A stretch of 42,910 nucleotides of DNA, from assembly GCA_903922535.1 (NCBI GenBank), contig CAIXUF010001271.1, forward strand, positions 1-42,910. The letters are read 5' to 3'. The notes beneath the pieces are model-generated. The model saw only the letters and a list, made by a program, of their open reading frames with translations. It ran no database searches and had not been told where the DNA came from. The DNA is from Candidatus Hydrogenedentota bacterium (GTDB taxonomy: Bacteria; Hydrogenedentota; Hydrogenedentia; Hydrogenedentiales; CAITNO01). Positions 32,040-40,519 of the stretch are shown one piece after another. The translations under genes were made by a program, and so were the position numbers. Numbering within the stretch: the stretch's first letter is position 1; every line of letters starts with the position of its first letter.

Positions 32040-33229
32040 AAAAAGACAAAGACACGCCGCAGCTTGGGTCGGCGCCGTGGAAACAGTGGGGAACGGGGTT
32101 TGAAGCCGATGCGGTCAGGCAGATGGAGAATGCCTGCCGCCTGCCCGTGACCGTTCGGGGCGCGCTCATGCCCGACGCGCACGTGGGATACGGCCTGCCC
32201 ATCGGCGGCGTGCTTGCCACGCGCAATGCGGTCATTCCCTTTGCGGTCGGCGTGGACATTGCCTGCCGGATGAAAATGACCGTGCTGGACTGGCCCGTGT
32301 CGGCGATTGAGGAGCGGGAGGACGAACTGCGCAAGGCGATCTCGGCCGAAACCCGGTTTGGCATCGGCTCCGAGTTCAGGCATCACCGCCAGCACCCGGT
32401 GATGGACCGGGACTGGTCCTTCTCCAAGGTGGTTCGGGAGCACAAGGACAAGGCCTGGGCGCAGTTGGGCACCAGCGGCAGCGGCAACCATTTCGTCGAA
32501 TTCGGCGCGCTGGAGGTCCATGACCCCGCCGTCGGCCTCGAACCGGGCACCTATCTGGCGCTGCTCAGCCACAGCGGCAGCCGCGGCACGGGCGCGCAGG
32601 TCTGCGACTATTACAGCCGGATCGCGCAGCGCATATACCCCGGCCTGGATGCCGCCATGCGCCATCTCGCCTGGCTGAACCTGGACACGCAGGAGGGCTT
32701 GGAATACTGGAAGGCCATGAAGCTCATGGGGGAATACGCCGCGGCCAACCACGCGCTCATCCACAAGCACCTTGCGGCGCATCTGGGCGCGCAGGTGCTG
32801 CTCGACATCGAGAACCACCACAACTTTGCCTGGAAGGAGACGCATGACGGGCAGGAGGTGATTGTGCATCGCAAGGGAGCCACCCCTGCCGGAAAGGGCG
32901 TCATCGGCATTATTCCCGGCTCTATGGCCACGCCGGGGTACATCGTGCGCGGGCTGGGCAATCCCGAAAGTCTGGAAAGCGCCGCGCACGGCGCGGGCCG
33001 CGCCATGAGCCGCACCCAGGCGAAGAAGACCTTCAACTGGCAGCAGGCCAACGAGGTTCTGCGCGAGCGGCATGTGACGCTGATTGCCGCCGGTCTCGAC
33101 GAGGTGCCCATGGTATATAAGGACATACACACCGTCATGGCTGCCCAGCGTGATCTGGTGGAGACCTTGGCGCGTTTTGACCCCCGTCTGGTGAAGATGG
33201 CCCCCGCCGGAGAACGCCCGGAGGACTGA
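32036..33229 (+). CDS. rtcB: RtcB-family RNA ligase
   Basis: RtcB joins RNA ends bearing 2',3'-cyclic phosphate or 3'-phosphate to 5'-OH ends, using GTP and manganese. The 397-residue protein shows the full motif set: MPDAHVGYGLPIGG (45-58), GVDIACRM with metal-ligand Cys77, and GTSGSGNHFVE. HSGSRG, ENHHNFAW, HRKGATPA and IIPGSMATPGYIVRG follow. His318 in AHGAGRAMS sits where the guanylated histidine is found, by motif alignment. DEVPMVYKDI ends the core. The bacterial variant GVDIACRM replaces the GVDIGCG of archaeal and E. coli enzymes. It overlaps the Nudix gene by four bases, and no archease gene is adjacent. It probably serves RNA repair after nuclease damage. Confidence 0.95.
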   Translation: MKKDKDTPQLGSAPWKQWGTGFEADAVRQMENACRLPVTVRGALMPDAHVGYGLPIGGVLATRNAVIPFAVGVDIACRMKMTVLDWPVSAIEEREDELRKAISAETRFGIGSEFRHHRQHPVMDRDWSFSKVVREHKDKAWAQLGTSGSGNHFVEFGALEVHDPAVGLEPGTYLALLSHSGSRGTGAQVCDYYSRIAQRIYPGLDAAMRHLAWLNLDTQEGLEYWKAMKLMGEYAAANHALIHKHLAAHLGAQVLLDIENHHNFAWKETHDGQEVIVHRKGATPAGKGVIGIIPGSMATPGYIVRGLGNPESLESAAHGAGRAMSRTQAKKTFNWQQANEVLRERHVTLIAAGLDEVPMVYKDIHTVMAAQRDLVETLARFDPRLVKMAPAGERPED

Positions 33230-33261
33230 AACCGGGCGGGGGGAAAGCCGCGATAACAGCC

Positions 33262-33311
33262 AAAGACACTTTATTGACTGGAAATGCTCCAGTTGCCAAA
33301 AGTGTCCTTTT
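33262..33311 (+). terminator. Large hairpin downstream of rtcB
   Basis: GACACTTT (33265-33272) pairs with AAAGTGTC (33299-33306), and ACTGGA (33277-33282) with TCCAGT (33288-33293), around an AATGC loop with a small internal bulge. CCTTTTCG follows. It may terminate the Nudix-rtcB transcript, but the shape also fits a palindromic intergenic repeat. Confidence 0.55.
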
Positions 33312-33374
33312 CGCGGAACTCTTTGGCGGTTTGGGGGATATAGTGGGTTGGAGTGGTGCTCTGTCTTGGGCTGT

Positions 33375-33404
33375 TTGAGCCCCCACGGCAGGGTCACCTA
33401 CAAT
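33375..33404 (+). promoter_or_regulatory. Promoter of the GH98-like gene, close to the start codon
   Basis: TTGAGC (33375-33380), an 18-bp spacer and TACAAT (33399-33404). The ATG at 33414 is ten bases after the -10 box, which predicts a leader of only about three bases. Confidence 0.5.
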
Positions 33405-33413
33405 GCAGACCCG

Positions 33414-35744
33414 ATGCGAACTCCTTTCCTTCAGTCTCTCTGGGCAATGATTGCGCTGAGCGCGGCGGCGACCTTCGCCGGTGCGGATGGAGGGGCGTAT
33501 CCCCCCCCCGTGGTTGAACTTAGCCCGGAACACCCCTTCTTTGTTTTTGCCGACACGGCCGCCTCCGGGGCGGGCCCCGGGGCCTATGCGGCGGCCGTGG
33601 CCCAGCACTGGGCGAGTCTGCCCGGGCAGTTGCGTCCCTACAGCGCCCTGGGCATTTTGCTGCGTCCAGAGGACGCGACGGCGGTGCTCACGCCATTGCA
33701 GCAGGCGGCGGTGCCGGTGGTGGTGCGGGTGTGCGATGCGGCCTCGGGCCTGCGCTGGCCGTTGCGCGAGATTGAGGCCATGGTGAGCGCATTTACCATG
33801 GTGCGCGGCATTGAGGCGGCCGGATTCGCCTTTGACGATTATGATCCCGACACGGCCGATGATGCGGGTCTCCAGCCGCGCACGCGCTGGCTGATGCAGG
33901 CGATGGAAATGTCGGCCGGGTATGGGCGGATGCTGCTGCTGCCGCTGGACGGCCTCGCCGCGGCCCGGCTCGGGGCGAACACCAACACGGCGCCGTTGTA
34001 CGCGAAGATGCGCGAATGCCGGGATCACGTCGCGCCGGTGTGCGTGCAGCGCGGCCAACAGACGCTGCCGGGCACGGCGGCGCTGATGGGGGTGTGGCTG
34101 GAGGGCGCGGTGACGAACTGGGGCGTTGCCCCGGATGCGCGCTGGTACCGGGACGCGCGTTTTCTTGAGCCCGGCGTTTTTGGCGGCGGCGTGGACCCCG
34201 CGCGCATGCCTTCGGGGCTTTACCGCGCGATGATCCTGAACGGCGCGATGACCGGGGCGACGGTCTACCAGTTCCCCTGGGACCCGGATCTGTGGTTTGG
34301 CGTGAACACGCCGGCCTGGTCGGGGGCCATTCTGCCGACACTGGAGCAGATTGTGGAGGGCGGATTCATTGCCCGGCGCGATTTTGCGGCCAAGCGCGCG
34401 TCCGTGGGCCTGCAACTTGTCCCGGCGGCGACGCCGCTCGATTTTGCGGCCAACCTGCGCGAGATTGACGGCGCTGGCAACGCGGGCCTGCTCATCCAGG
34501 GCGCCTATGGCATGGAGCGCCCCGCACAGGTGCCCGAACTCATTCCCAATCGGGGGGACCGGTACTGGGTGCCCATCCTGCCGGCGCACGCCGCGCCGGG
34601 GGCGTTGAGCGGTTTCACCGAGATCGTGCGCGCGGGCCAGTTCTCGACGGCGGCGCAGTGGAACGAGGCGCTGTCGCGCCGTCATCCGCCGCAGGCGGAC
34701 AAGACGGCCTTTGTCACGCGCGTGGGCCGGGGCGTGTTTGTGCTGAACACGCGCGAGAACGTGATTGAGCCGCAGGCGTTCACCCTGCCGGACCTTCCCG
34801 CGCCGGTGCGCGCCATCACCGCGCGGCGCGAGGGCGCCGGGGTGACGGTGGCATGGCCGTTCCGCGAGAGCGACGTGTCGTACAACGTCTGGCGGCGCGT
34901 GCCGCCAGAGACGCACTTCACGCTTGTGGCCCGGGGGATCGACCAGCGCCAGTTTACCGACGAGCCGCCGTTGAACGCCGAGTCCGTGGCCTATTCGGTG
35001 ACCGCGCTGACGGGGGAAAAGGAGCCGCTGTCCGGGACGGTCGGCTATGCCGAGAGCCTGGTGTTCAGCACGGTCGAGAGCCGGATCGCCGAGGAGGTGC
35101 AGGTGACGCCGGTGCTGGCGCAGTCGCAAAGCACGGCGCTGCCCGGTTTCGGCGACGAGGCGGCGCGCATTCATCCGCCGCTGCCGCCGCTGCACGACGC
35201 GCAGGGCGGGGCCGCGTCCTGGTGGCCCTTCTACGGCGGGCTCGACGACAGCCAGCGCGCCGTCGCGCAGGAGATCGTGGCGCGCATTGAGGCGATGGAC
35301 ACGGCGTTTGCCGCCGCCGATCTTGAAGGGGTCATGGCGGTTTACGGACCCGCGTATGACGACGCCCAGGGATGGAATCTGGACTATGTGCGCCGGGCCT
35401 GGCAGTGGTTCTTCGAGCATTGCCGCGGCCCGCGCATGCACCGCCAAATTCGGCGCTGGGATTTCTCCGGATACGGTTCGGAGGGCCTGGTCAGCGTGCT
35501 GCTCTATTGCCGGTTCACCGGCGCGCCCCTCTCCGATCCCACGGGCCGCCGCGCTGTCAGTCCGGTCAGTTTCCCGCGCGAGGAGCCCGGCGAGGTGTGG
35601 TTTACCTTCATGCAGTCCGACAGTGTCTGGCGCATACTGCGCACCCAGCCGGCGCTGCCCAATTTCCGTGATTTGCTTTCCTGGTCCGCCAGTCCTGCGG
35701 ACGGACTGGCCCCCGGCCCCGACCAATACGCCCCGGCGAAGTAG
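33414..35744 (+). CDS. Secreted GH98-like glycoside hydrolase, multidomain
   Basis: A 776-residue exported protein. The signal peptide (LWAMIALSAAATFAGA) precedes a domain of about 320 residues that resembles GH98. Similar stretches are HPFFVFADT, RPYSALGI, MGVWLEGAVTNWGVAPDARW and MILNGAMTGATVYQFPWD. GH98 enzymes are endo-beta-galactosidases acting on blood-group-like or plant glycans. A fibronectin type III-like domain follows at about 465-545 (GVTVAWPFRESDVSYNVWRR). The C-terminal part (about 620-740; AAADLEGVMAVYGPAY; RRAWQWFFEH) looks like a SnoaL/NTF2-type fold. GH98 assignment rests on motif resemblance only. I start at ATG 33414, where the signal peptide begins. The gene stands alone with its own promoter. 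Confidence 0.65.
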   Translation: MRTPFLQSLWAMIALSAAATFAGADGGAYPPPVVELSPEHPFFVFADTAASGAGPGAYAAAVAQHWASLPGQLRPYSALGILLRPEDATAVLTPLQQAAVPVVVRVCDAASGLRWPLREIEAMVSAFTMVRGIEAAGFAFDDYDPDTADDAGLQPRTRWLMQAMEMSAGYGRMLLLPLDGLAAARLGANTNTAPLYAKMRECRDHVAPVCVQRGQQTLPGTAALMGVWLEGAVTNWGVAPDARWYRDARFLEPGVFGGGVDPARMPSGLYRAMILNGAMTGATVYQFPWDPDLWFGVNTPAWSGAILPTLEQIVEGGFIARRDFAAKRASVGLQLVPAATPLDFAANLREIDGAGNAGLLIQGAYGMERPAQVPELIPNRGDRYWVPILPAHAAPGALSGFTEIVRAGQFSTAAQWNEALSRRHPPQADKTAFVTRVGRGVFVLNTRENVIEPQAFTLPDLPAPVRAITARREGAGVTVAWPFRESDVSYNVWRRVPPETHFTLVARGIDQRQFTDEPPLNAESVAYSVTALTGEKEPLSGTVGYAESLVFSTVESRIAEEVQVTPVLAQSQSTALPGFGDEAARIHPPLPPLHDAQGGAASWWPFYGGLDDSQRAVAQEIVARIEAMDTAFAAADLEGVMAVYGPAYDDAQGWNLDYVRRAWQWFFEHCRGPRMHRQIRRWDFSGYGSEGLVSVLLYCRFTGAPLSDPTGRRAVSPVSFPREEPGEVWFTFMQSDSVWRILRTQPALPNFRDLLSWSASPADGLAPGPDQYAPAK

Positions 35745-35786
35745 TCTGAGCTGCGCATGCATAAACGCAGGCAGGGCCATGCTTTA

Positions 35787-35817
35787 AGTCCCCCTTCGAA
35801 GGGGGATTCAGGGGGAT
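35787..35817. repeat. CCCCCTTCGAAGGGGG-type palindromic repeat
   Basis: The 16-bp perfect palindrome CCCCCTTCGAAGGGGG (35790-35805) is followed by ATTCAGGGGGAT. From memory, this is a widespread intergenic repeat type seen in many phyla. It lies about 45 bases after the GH98-like stop codon and could act as a bidirectional terminator. Confidence 0.7.
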
Positions 35818-35858
35818 GGGGTCCTGCGTTGATTTCGGCATCCTTGCAGGGCGGATCC

Positions 35859-35886
35859 TTGCACTTGCGGCGAAGTGCTGTATAAT
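35859..35886 (+). promoter_or_regulatory. Promoter of the Ser/Thr kinase gene
   Basis: A consensus TATAAT at 35881-35886, with a weak TTGCAC at 35859-35864 (16-bp spacing). Transcription would start near 35893. Confidence 0.5.
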
Positions 35887-35918
35887 AAGGTATTGCGGCA
35901 CGGTCACCGCGAATTGGG

Positions 35919-36869
35919 GTGTTATTCTTCTTGGAACGGACGCCGACCATATCACGATTTGAGCCCGGCACGATGCTGGCCAACCGGTATGAAGTCCGCG
36001 GCATCATCGGCCGGGGCGGAATGGGCGAGGTCTACCTGGTCCTCGACCACGCCACCGGCCAGGAGGTCGCGCTCAAGACGCTTCACAACAAGTACGGAAC
36101 GAGCCGGCACGCGGTTGCGCGGTTCGTGCGCGAAGTGAAACTCGCCCGCCGGCTCAACCACCCCGGCATCGTGAAGATTTACGACGCGCAAAAGTGGCAG
36201 GGCACACTGTTCTTCACGATGGAATACCTGCATGGGAAGAGCCTGCGGCGCTGGCTGCAGCAGCGTCCGCGGCTCGATTTCGCGTCGACGGTGCGGGTGC
36301 TCTGCCTGACCGCGAGCGCGCTTGAACACGCCCACCGGATCACGATCCACCGCGACCTTTCGCCCGAGAACATCATGCTGCTGCAGGACGGGTCGGTGCG
36401 GCTGTTTGATTTCGGCCTTGCCAAACTGGACGACCAGTTGAACCTGACCGAAACCGGCGCGAATCTGGGCAAGCTGAAGTACATGGCGCCGGAGCAGGAG
36501 ATGAACGCGTCGGAGGTGGACCATCGGGCCGATCTGTACTCGCTGGGGGTCATCTTTTTCGAGATGCTTGCGGGCAACACCCCCATGCCGGGCCAGCGGA
36601 TTACGGATTTCCGACCCGATCTGCCCCCGGAAGCGGACCTGTTCCTCGTCAAGGCGCTTGCCCGTGAACCCGAAAACAGGTTTTCCTCCGCGCGCGAGTT
36701 CCACGACGCGCTGCTCCACCTGTACAAGCTCGACAAGGCGCGAAAGGAGGGCGTAGCGGCTCCTCCCCCCCCAACTCCCGCCGGGTTCCCCGAAAGCATC
36801 GCGCCCCGGAACGCGTTGGACCGGGCGATGGTTTTTTTCAAGCGACTCTTGCGCCGGGAAAAGGGCTGA
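35919..36869 (+). CDS. Hanks-type Ser/Thr protein kinase
   Basis: A 316-residue kinase with the complete set of motifs: glycine loop GRGGMGEVYL (31-40), ATP-anchoring Lys53 in VALKTL, HRDLSPEN with catalytic Asp146, DFG as FDFGLAKL with Asp164, and the activation-segment end MAPEQ. It therefore appears catalytically competent. After the kinase core there is a short Pro-rich stretch (APPPPTPAGFP) and a basic tail. There is no transmembrane segment or PASTA domain, so it is probably cytosolic. GTG 35919 begins the open frame after the promoter; a TTG at 35931 is an alternative, and no clear ribosome site decides between them. Targets are unknown. Planctomycete-like bacteria usually have many such kinases. 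Confidence 0.9.
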   Translation: MLFFLERTPTISRFEPGTMLANRYEVRGIIGRGGMGEVYLVLDHATGQEVALKTLHNKYGTSRHAVARFVREVKLARRLNHPGIVKIYDAQKWQGTLFFTMEYLHGKSLRRWLQQRPRLDFASTVRVLCLTASALEHAHRITIHRDLSPENIMLLQDGSVRLFDFGLAKLDDQLNLTETGANLGKLKYMAPEQEMNASEVDHRADLYSLGVIFFEMLAGNTPMPGQRITDFRPDLPPEADLFLVKALAREPENRFSSAREFHDALLHLYKLDKARKEGVAAPPPPTPAGFPESIAPRNALDRAMVFFKRLLRREKG

Positions 36870-36906
36870 ACGCCGGGACGGAAAGGGAAGGCATGGAAGT
36901 GATCGC

Positions 36907-37593
36907 TCAGCCGGGCGGTTCACCGGCGCGCAGGGCGGGCGCGAGAGGGCAGCCCTTGCAGCGCGGGTGGGTGTGGCAGAAATCTTTGCCGGTCCACACG
37001 ATTAGGCCGTGATACTCGCGATAGGTGTTCACGTCGGGCATGACGTGGGTTTCGAAGAGGGTGCGCAGATCCTCATAGCCTATGGTGGCGGGAACCAGTC
37101 CGTGCCGCGAAAGAATGCGCCGCGTGTAGGCATCGACCACAAACACCGGCTTGTCGCAGGCGTAGAGCAGGATGTCATCCGCCGTTTCGGGGCCGATCCC
37201 GTGGAGCGCGAGCAGTTCTTCGCGCAGTTCGGGCAGGGGCCGCGCCGACATGCGTTTGAGCGAGCCGTTGTGGTGCGCCATGAGGTGTTCGCAGAAGAGG
37301 CGCACGCGCTTCGCCTTTTGCCGGAAATAGCCCGAGGGGCGCAGGGCCGTTTCCAGCGCCTCATCGGAGGCGGCGAGGATTCCCCGGGGTGACAGCAATC
37401 CCGCCGCCTTCAGGTTTATGATGGCCTTCTCCACATTGGTCCAGGCCGTGTTCTGCGTGAGGATGGCGCCGATGGCAATCTCGAAGTCCGTGTCGCCGGG
37501 CCACCAGTGGGTGGGTCCGTAGTGGGCGGACATGCGGTTATAGAAGTCGCTCAGCCGCGCCGCAGTCCTCTTGGAGAAAGCCGGCTTGCTCAC
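36907..37593 (-). CDS. MagIII/endonuclease III-like DNA glycosylase
   Basis: A 228-residue HhH-GPD base-excision glycosylase. The helix-hairpin-helix LHGIGPETADDILLYAC (130-146) is followed by the catalytic Asp154 in FVVDAYTRR. The lysine that makes endonuclease III bifunctional (in GRKTAN) is Glu136 here, so a monofunctional glycosylase is expected. The C-terminus has only three cysteines (206, 212, 215; CHTHPRCKGC) instead of four, so the iron-sulfur cluster may be absent or altered. These traits fit the group related to Helicobacter MagIII, which removes 3-methyladenine. The GTG start overlaps the upstream Nudix stop in GTGA, so the two are translationally coupled. The pairing suggests cooperation in damage clean-up. 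Confidence 0.85.
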   Translation of the reverse strand: MSKPAFSKRTAARLSDFYNRMSAHYGPTHWWPGDTDFEIAIGAILTQNTAWTNVEKAIINLKAAGLLSPRGILAASDEALETALRPSGYFRQKAKRVRLFCEHLMAHHNGSLKRMSARPLPELREELLALHGIGPETADDILLYACDKPVFVVDAYTRRILSRHGLVPATIGYEDLRTLFETHVMPDVNTYREYHGLIVWTGKDFCHTHPRCKGCPLAPALRAGEPPG

Positions 37594-38150
37594 ACGAAGC
37601 GCCTTCCCCCGCGCAGCAGGCGATCGAGCAGGAGAATGCCTATGATGCTTATGGCGTCTTGAATCTCCCCCGCCGTGACCATGCGCACCGCCTCGTCAAA
37701 GGGCACGCGGCGCAGGGCCAGCACCTCCGTGCCTTCCGGTTCGGCCTCCACTTGGTGGAGACCGGTGGCGACAAACAGAAAGCCCTTTTCGGAGGAGTGG
37801 CAGTTGCTCATGTGCAGCTCGCCGCCGATGGGTTCCCAGCAGTCCGCGACAAGCCCCGCCTCCTCGCGCAGTTCGCGTTGTATGGCGGGCAGCGGGGACT
37901 CGCCGGGGTCGGTGCCGCCCTCGATGATTTCCCAGGAGTATTGGTCCATCGTGTAACGGTACTGGCCCACGAGGACGAGCTGCATGTCGGGCGTGAACGC
38001 CATCACACCCGTGGCGATGCGTGTCCCGACCACGCCATAGATGCCGGGCGCGCCGTCGGGGCGGATGACCCGGTCTTCACGGACGGTGATCCACGGGTTG
38101 GTGTAGACGACGCGGCTGTCCAGCGTCTTCCAGGGATTGGCGTCGGTCAT
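37590..38150 (-). CDS. ADP-ribose pyrophosphatase-type Nudix hydrolase
   Basis: A 186-residue NudF-like protein. After the N-terminal strand region (DSRVVYTNPWITVREDRV) comes GQYRYTMDQYSWEIIEGG, characteristic of ADP-ribose pyrophosphatases. A perfect Nudix box, GGTDPGESPL...RELREEAGL, lies at about 90-113. It should hydrolyse ADP-ribose or related sugar nucleotides to AMP and a sugar phosphate. AAGGAG lies just before the ATG at 38150, with a TATCAT box further upstream. It is the first gene of a two-gene operon with the DNA glycosylase. Confidence 0.9.
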   Translation of the reverse strand: MTDANPWKTLDSRVVYTNPWITVREDRVIRPDGAPGIYGVVGTRIATGVMAFTPDMQLVLVGQYRYTMDQYSWEIIEGGTDPGESPLPAIQRELREEAGLVADCWEPIGGELHMSNCHSSEKGFLFVATGLHQVEAEPEGTEVLALRRVPFDEAVRMVTAGEIQDAISIIGILLLDRLLRGGRRFV

Positions 38151-38223
38151 TGAAAAGACTCCTTGAACGACATGATAGCGCGTGATGGCGGGGAAGGGGA
38201 AATGTGCCTGGCTGACACGAATA

Positions 38224-38330
38224 AAGGACAAAGGACGAAGGACGAACATTCGGCGTCTGCCAACCCGGGTACAGCCCCCGATTTCAGGTTGTAGTTTTGC
38301 CTGCGCGGCCGGGCTCTTGGCTGAAATCGG
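38224..38330. repeat. Simple direct repeat and 10-bp inverted repeat between GH36 and Nudix genes
   Basis: Purine-rich AAGGACGAAGGACGAA (about 38231-38246) lies upstream of the Nudix gene. CCGATTTCAG (38278-38287) pairs perfectly with CTGAAATCGG (38321-38330) across a 33-base loop and lies downstream of the GH36 stop codon, possibly ending that transcript. Confidence 0.55.
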
Positions 38331-38360
38331 TGGCAGTCCCCCAGCGGGTTTCTGCGTTGT

Positions 38361-40388
38361 CTATTTGGCTTTGTAGTGGATGACTGCGGCGCCGGGTTTG
38401 CCGGGGATGGTCACGTCGAAACCGGCGGCGAGGTCTTTGCCGGTGATGTCGCGGGCGGGAGAGTTGTCCCAGTCGGTGAGCGTGTAGGTCTTTTCGGGAT
38501 CGAGTCCGTGCGGTGCGACGCGAAGATGATCGTCGGCGCAGTCGTCGCGGCGGAAGGTCATCAGCAGGCCTTCGTTGCGGGTGTCGTCGTGGTACTGCCA
38601 TGCCATCCAGCGGTTCTTATCGAGACTGTAGGGCGTGAGCGGGTAGTAGTCGGCGGTGAACAGGTGCCGGACGGATTTCACCTGTTCGATGATGGCCGCG
38701 CCCTTCTGCCACATGTCGGACTCGTGGTAGAAGTCGAAGGCCATGCTGATGTGGGGGCCCATGCCGCCGCGCATCGCATACGGTTCGGGGATCACCGCGC
38801 CGATGCCGACATAGGGCATCCACAGGGAGAGCGCATGGTTCATGGCCTGGTCGGCGATGGGATCCCACATGTGGTCGCTTCGGGTGAGGGTCAGGGCGCG
38901 GCGCATGATTTCAAAGTCAATGCGGCGTCCGCCGCTGGCGCAGTTGTCGATGAGCAGGTTGGGGTGGTCGCGCATGAGCGTGTCGTAGAAATCGTAAAGC
39001 CCCATGATGTGCCGGATTTCATTCATGCCCTGGCGGTCTTCGCCCTCGCCGTTGCGCCAGTACCAGAGCGGGGAGAGGTTGGCGTCCTGGCGGTAGATGT
39101 CGATGCCGGCCTCGCCGATGATGCGCGAGTATTCGGTCTTGAGCCAGGCGAGCGCCTCCGGGTTGCCCAAGTTGAGCATGTGGAACTTGTCGTTCTCCTG
39201 GTAGCGCCAGGGCATGGGCGTGTTGGCGGGCTTGAGCAGCCACTCTGGGTGGTTCTCGTAAAGCCATGTGCTGGGCATGACCCGCTCGGGCTCAAACCAC
39301 ACGAGGAAGCGCAATCCATTGGCATGGGCTGCCTCGCTGACCGACTTGAGCCCGTTTGGGTAGCGCTTCAGGTTGGCGGTCCAGGTACCGACGGCGCGGG
39401 CCCACATGTCCTGTTCGCCGTTCCAGCCGGCATCAATCCACCAGGTGTCCACGGGGAACTTGTGCGCGGCGATGTTCTTGATGCCCTCGACCATGTTCAT
39501 CTCGCTGGAACCCTCGAAAGGAATGACGCCGTGGGGCGACGCGGCGATGGGCGGCTCCACTGTTTTGCCGCCGGGGCGCGGGGTGTAGTGTTTCAGCAGC
39601 AGCGCGCGCAGCAGGTTGTTGCCCCTCAGGGAATCGCCGCCCCGCCAGAACAGGAGCAGTATCGCGGGGGTGCGAATTTCCTCACCGGGATGGAGCAGGA
39701 GATGCGTTTGTTCCATGCCTGCCCGGATATGCATGCCCTCCGGTTTCGGCTCAAAGGTCGCCGCCCATTGGCCGGTCCAGCCAATGCCCAGGATCACGCC
39801 GTCGCTGCCGGGTCTGGACAGGTTGAAAAAGGGCAGGACCCCGTCGGACGAGCGGCCGCCGTCAGGCGCAAAGTTCACCGTCTTGTCCAGGGTGGTTTCT
39901 TCCGGGGTGAAATCGCGGGCCTCCTCATGGCTGCCCCGCGCGTGCAGCAGGCGGAACGGACCCTTGTCCGTCTGTCCGCCGACGATGTGGTCCAACGGCT
40001 GCACATCCTTCAGGATTGCCGTGTCCGCCGGGCCGGTGTTCTTGAACCATACGGTCCATTCCATGGCGGGAAAATCGTTGTACTCAATGCCCACGCATCG
40101 TGTTACGAGGCCGGAACGGGCATCCGTCCAAGTCAGCGTGTGCTCGGTTCTGTCGGCATCCACCACGCGCGCAGACGCCTCAGCCCGGCATTGCGACAGA
40201 AACGGGGCGCTGTCCCCGTTGTCATAAACGAAATGAAACAGCGGCTCCGCAGGTGTCTCCAAATGTTGTTTCACCCACAGGTGCGCGTCGGCTTCTTCAT
40301 GGTTCACCAGCGTGGTGAGGGCGAAGGCTGGAACAGCGATGGAGGCGAACAGGGCAACCACAAGTGAACACATGCAAAGAGAGCGCAT
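38361..40388 (-). CDS. Secreted GH36 alpha-galactosidase
   Basis: A 675-residue exported enzyme. The signal peptide (CSLVVALFASIAVPAFA) ends near residue 23. The N-terminal beta-supersandwich is followed by the barrel with the GH36/clan GH-D motifs WWIDAGWNG, FLVWFEPERV and DIYRQDANLSP. The nucleophile is probably Asp435 in the last of these. LLIDNCASGGRRIDFE follows, with the acid/base probably Asp505 in RSDHMWDP. It should remove terminal alpha-galactose from oligo- or polysaccharides. AGGAAAGG lies before the ATG at 40388; the upstream frame to 40532 has no support. It runs alone, divergent from the MNT gene. Confidence 0.9.
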   Translation of the reverse strand: MRSLCMCSLVVALFASIAVPAFALTTLVNHEEADAHLWVKQHLETPAEPLFHFVYDNGDSAPFLSQCRAEASARVVDADRTEHTLTWTDARSGLVTRCVGIEYNDFPAMEWTVWFKNTGPADTAILKDVQPLDHIVGGQTDKGPFRLLHARGSHEEARDFTPEETTLDKTVNFAPDGGRSSDGVLPFFNLSRPGSDGVILGIGWTGQWAATFEPKPEGMHIRAGMEQTHLLLHPGEEIRTPAILLLFWRGGDSLRGNNLLRALLLKHYTPRPGGKTVEPPIAASPHGVIPFEGSSEMNMVEGIKNIAAHKFPVDTWWIDAGWNGEQDMWARAVGTWTANLKRYPNGLKSVSEAAHANGLRFLVWFEPERVMPSTWLYENHPEWLLKPANTPMPWRYQENDKFHMLNLGNPEALAWLKTEYSRIIGEAGIDIYRQDANLSPLWYWRNGEGEDRQGMNEIRHIMGLYDFYDTLMRDHPNLLIDNCASGGRRIDFEIMRRALTLTRSDHMWDPIADQAMNHALSLWMPYVGIGAVIPEPYAMRGGMGPHISMAFDFYHESDMWQKGAAIIEQVKSVRHLFTADYYPLTPYSLDKNRWMAWQYHDDTRNEGLLMTFRRDDCADDHLRVAPHGLDPEKTYTLTDWDNSPARDITGKDLAAGFDVTIPGKPGAAVIHYKAK

Positions 40389-40519
40389 GACGTGCCTTTC
40401 CTGAGTTTCTTCGACAAGATGATTATGCCGTCCCCGGCGGGGAAATGCGAACGGGTGGCAACCCCTTGCAGATTTGCCGGGGAATGTGGTTAGATTGATG
40501 TGCAGACAGGAACAGGACA

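Noticed and set aside
33135..35780. 881-codon open frame opposite the GH98-like gene
   Set aside because: Arg/His-rich antisense shadow; the plus-strand frame has a signal peptide and recognisable domains.
38376..40367. 663-codon open frame opposite the GH36 gene
   Set aside because: Antisense shadow of a well-supported alpha-galactosidase.
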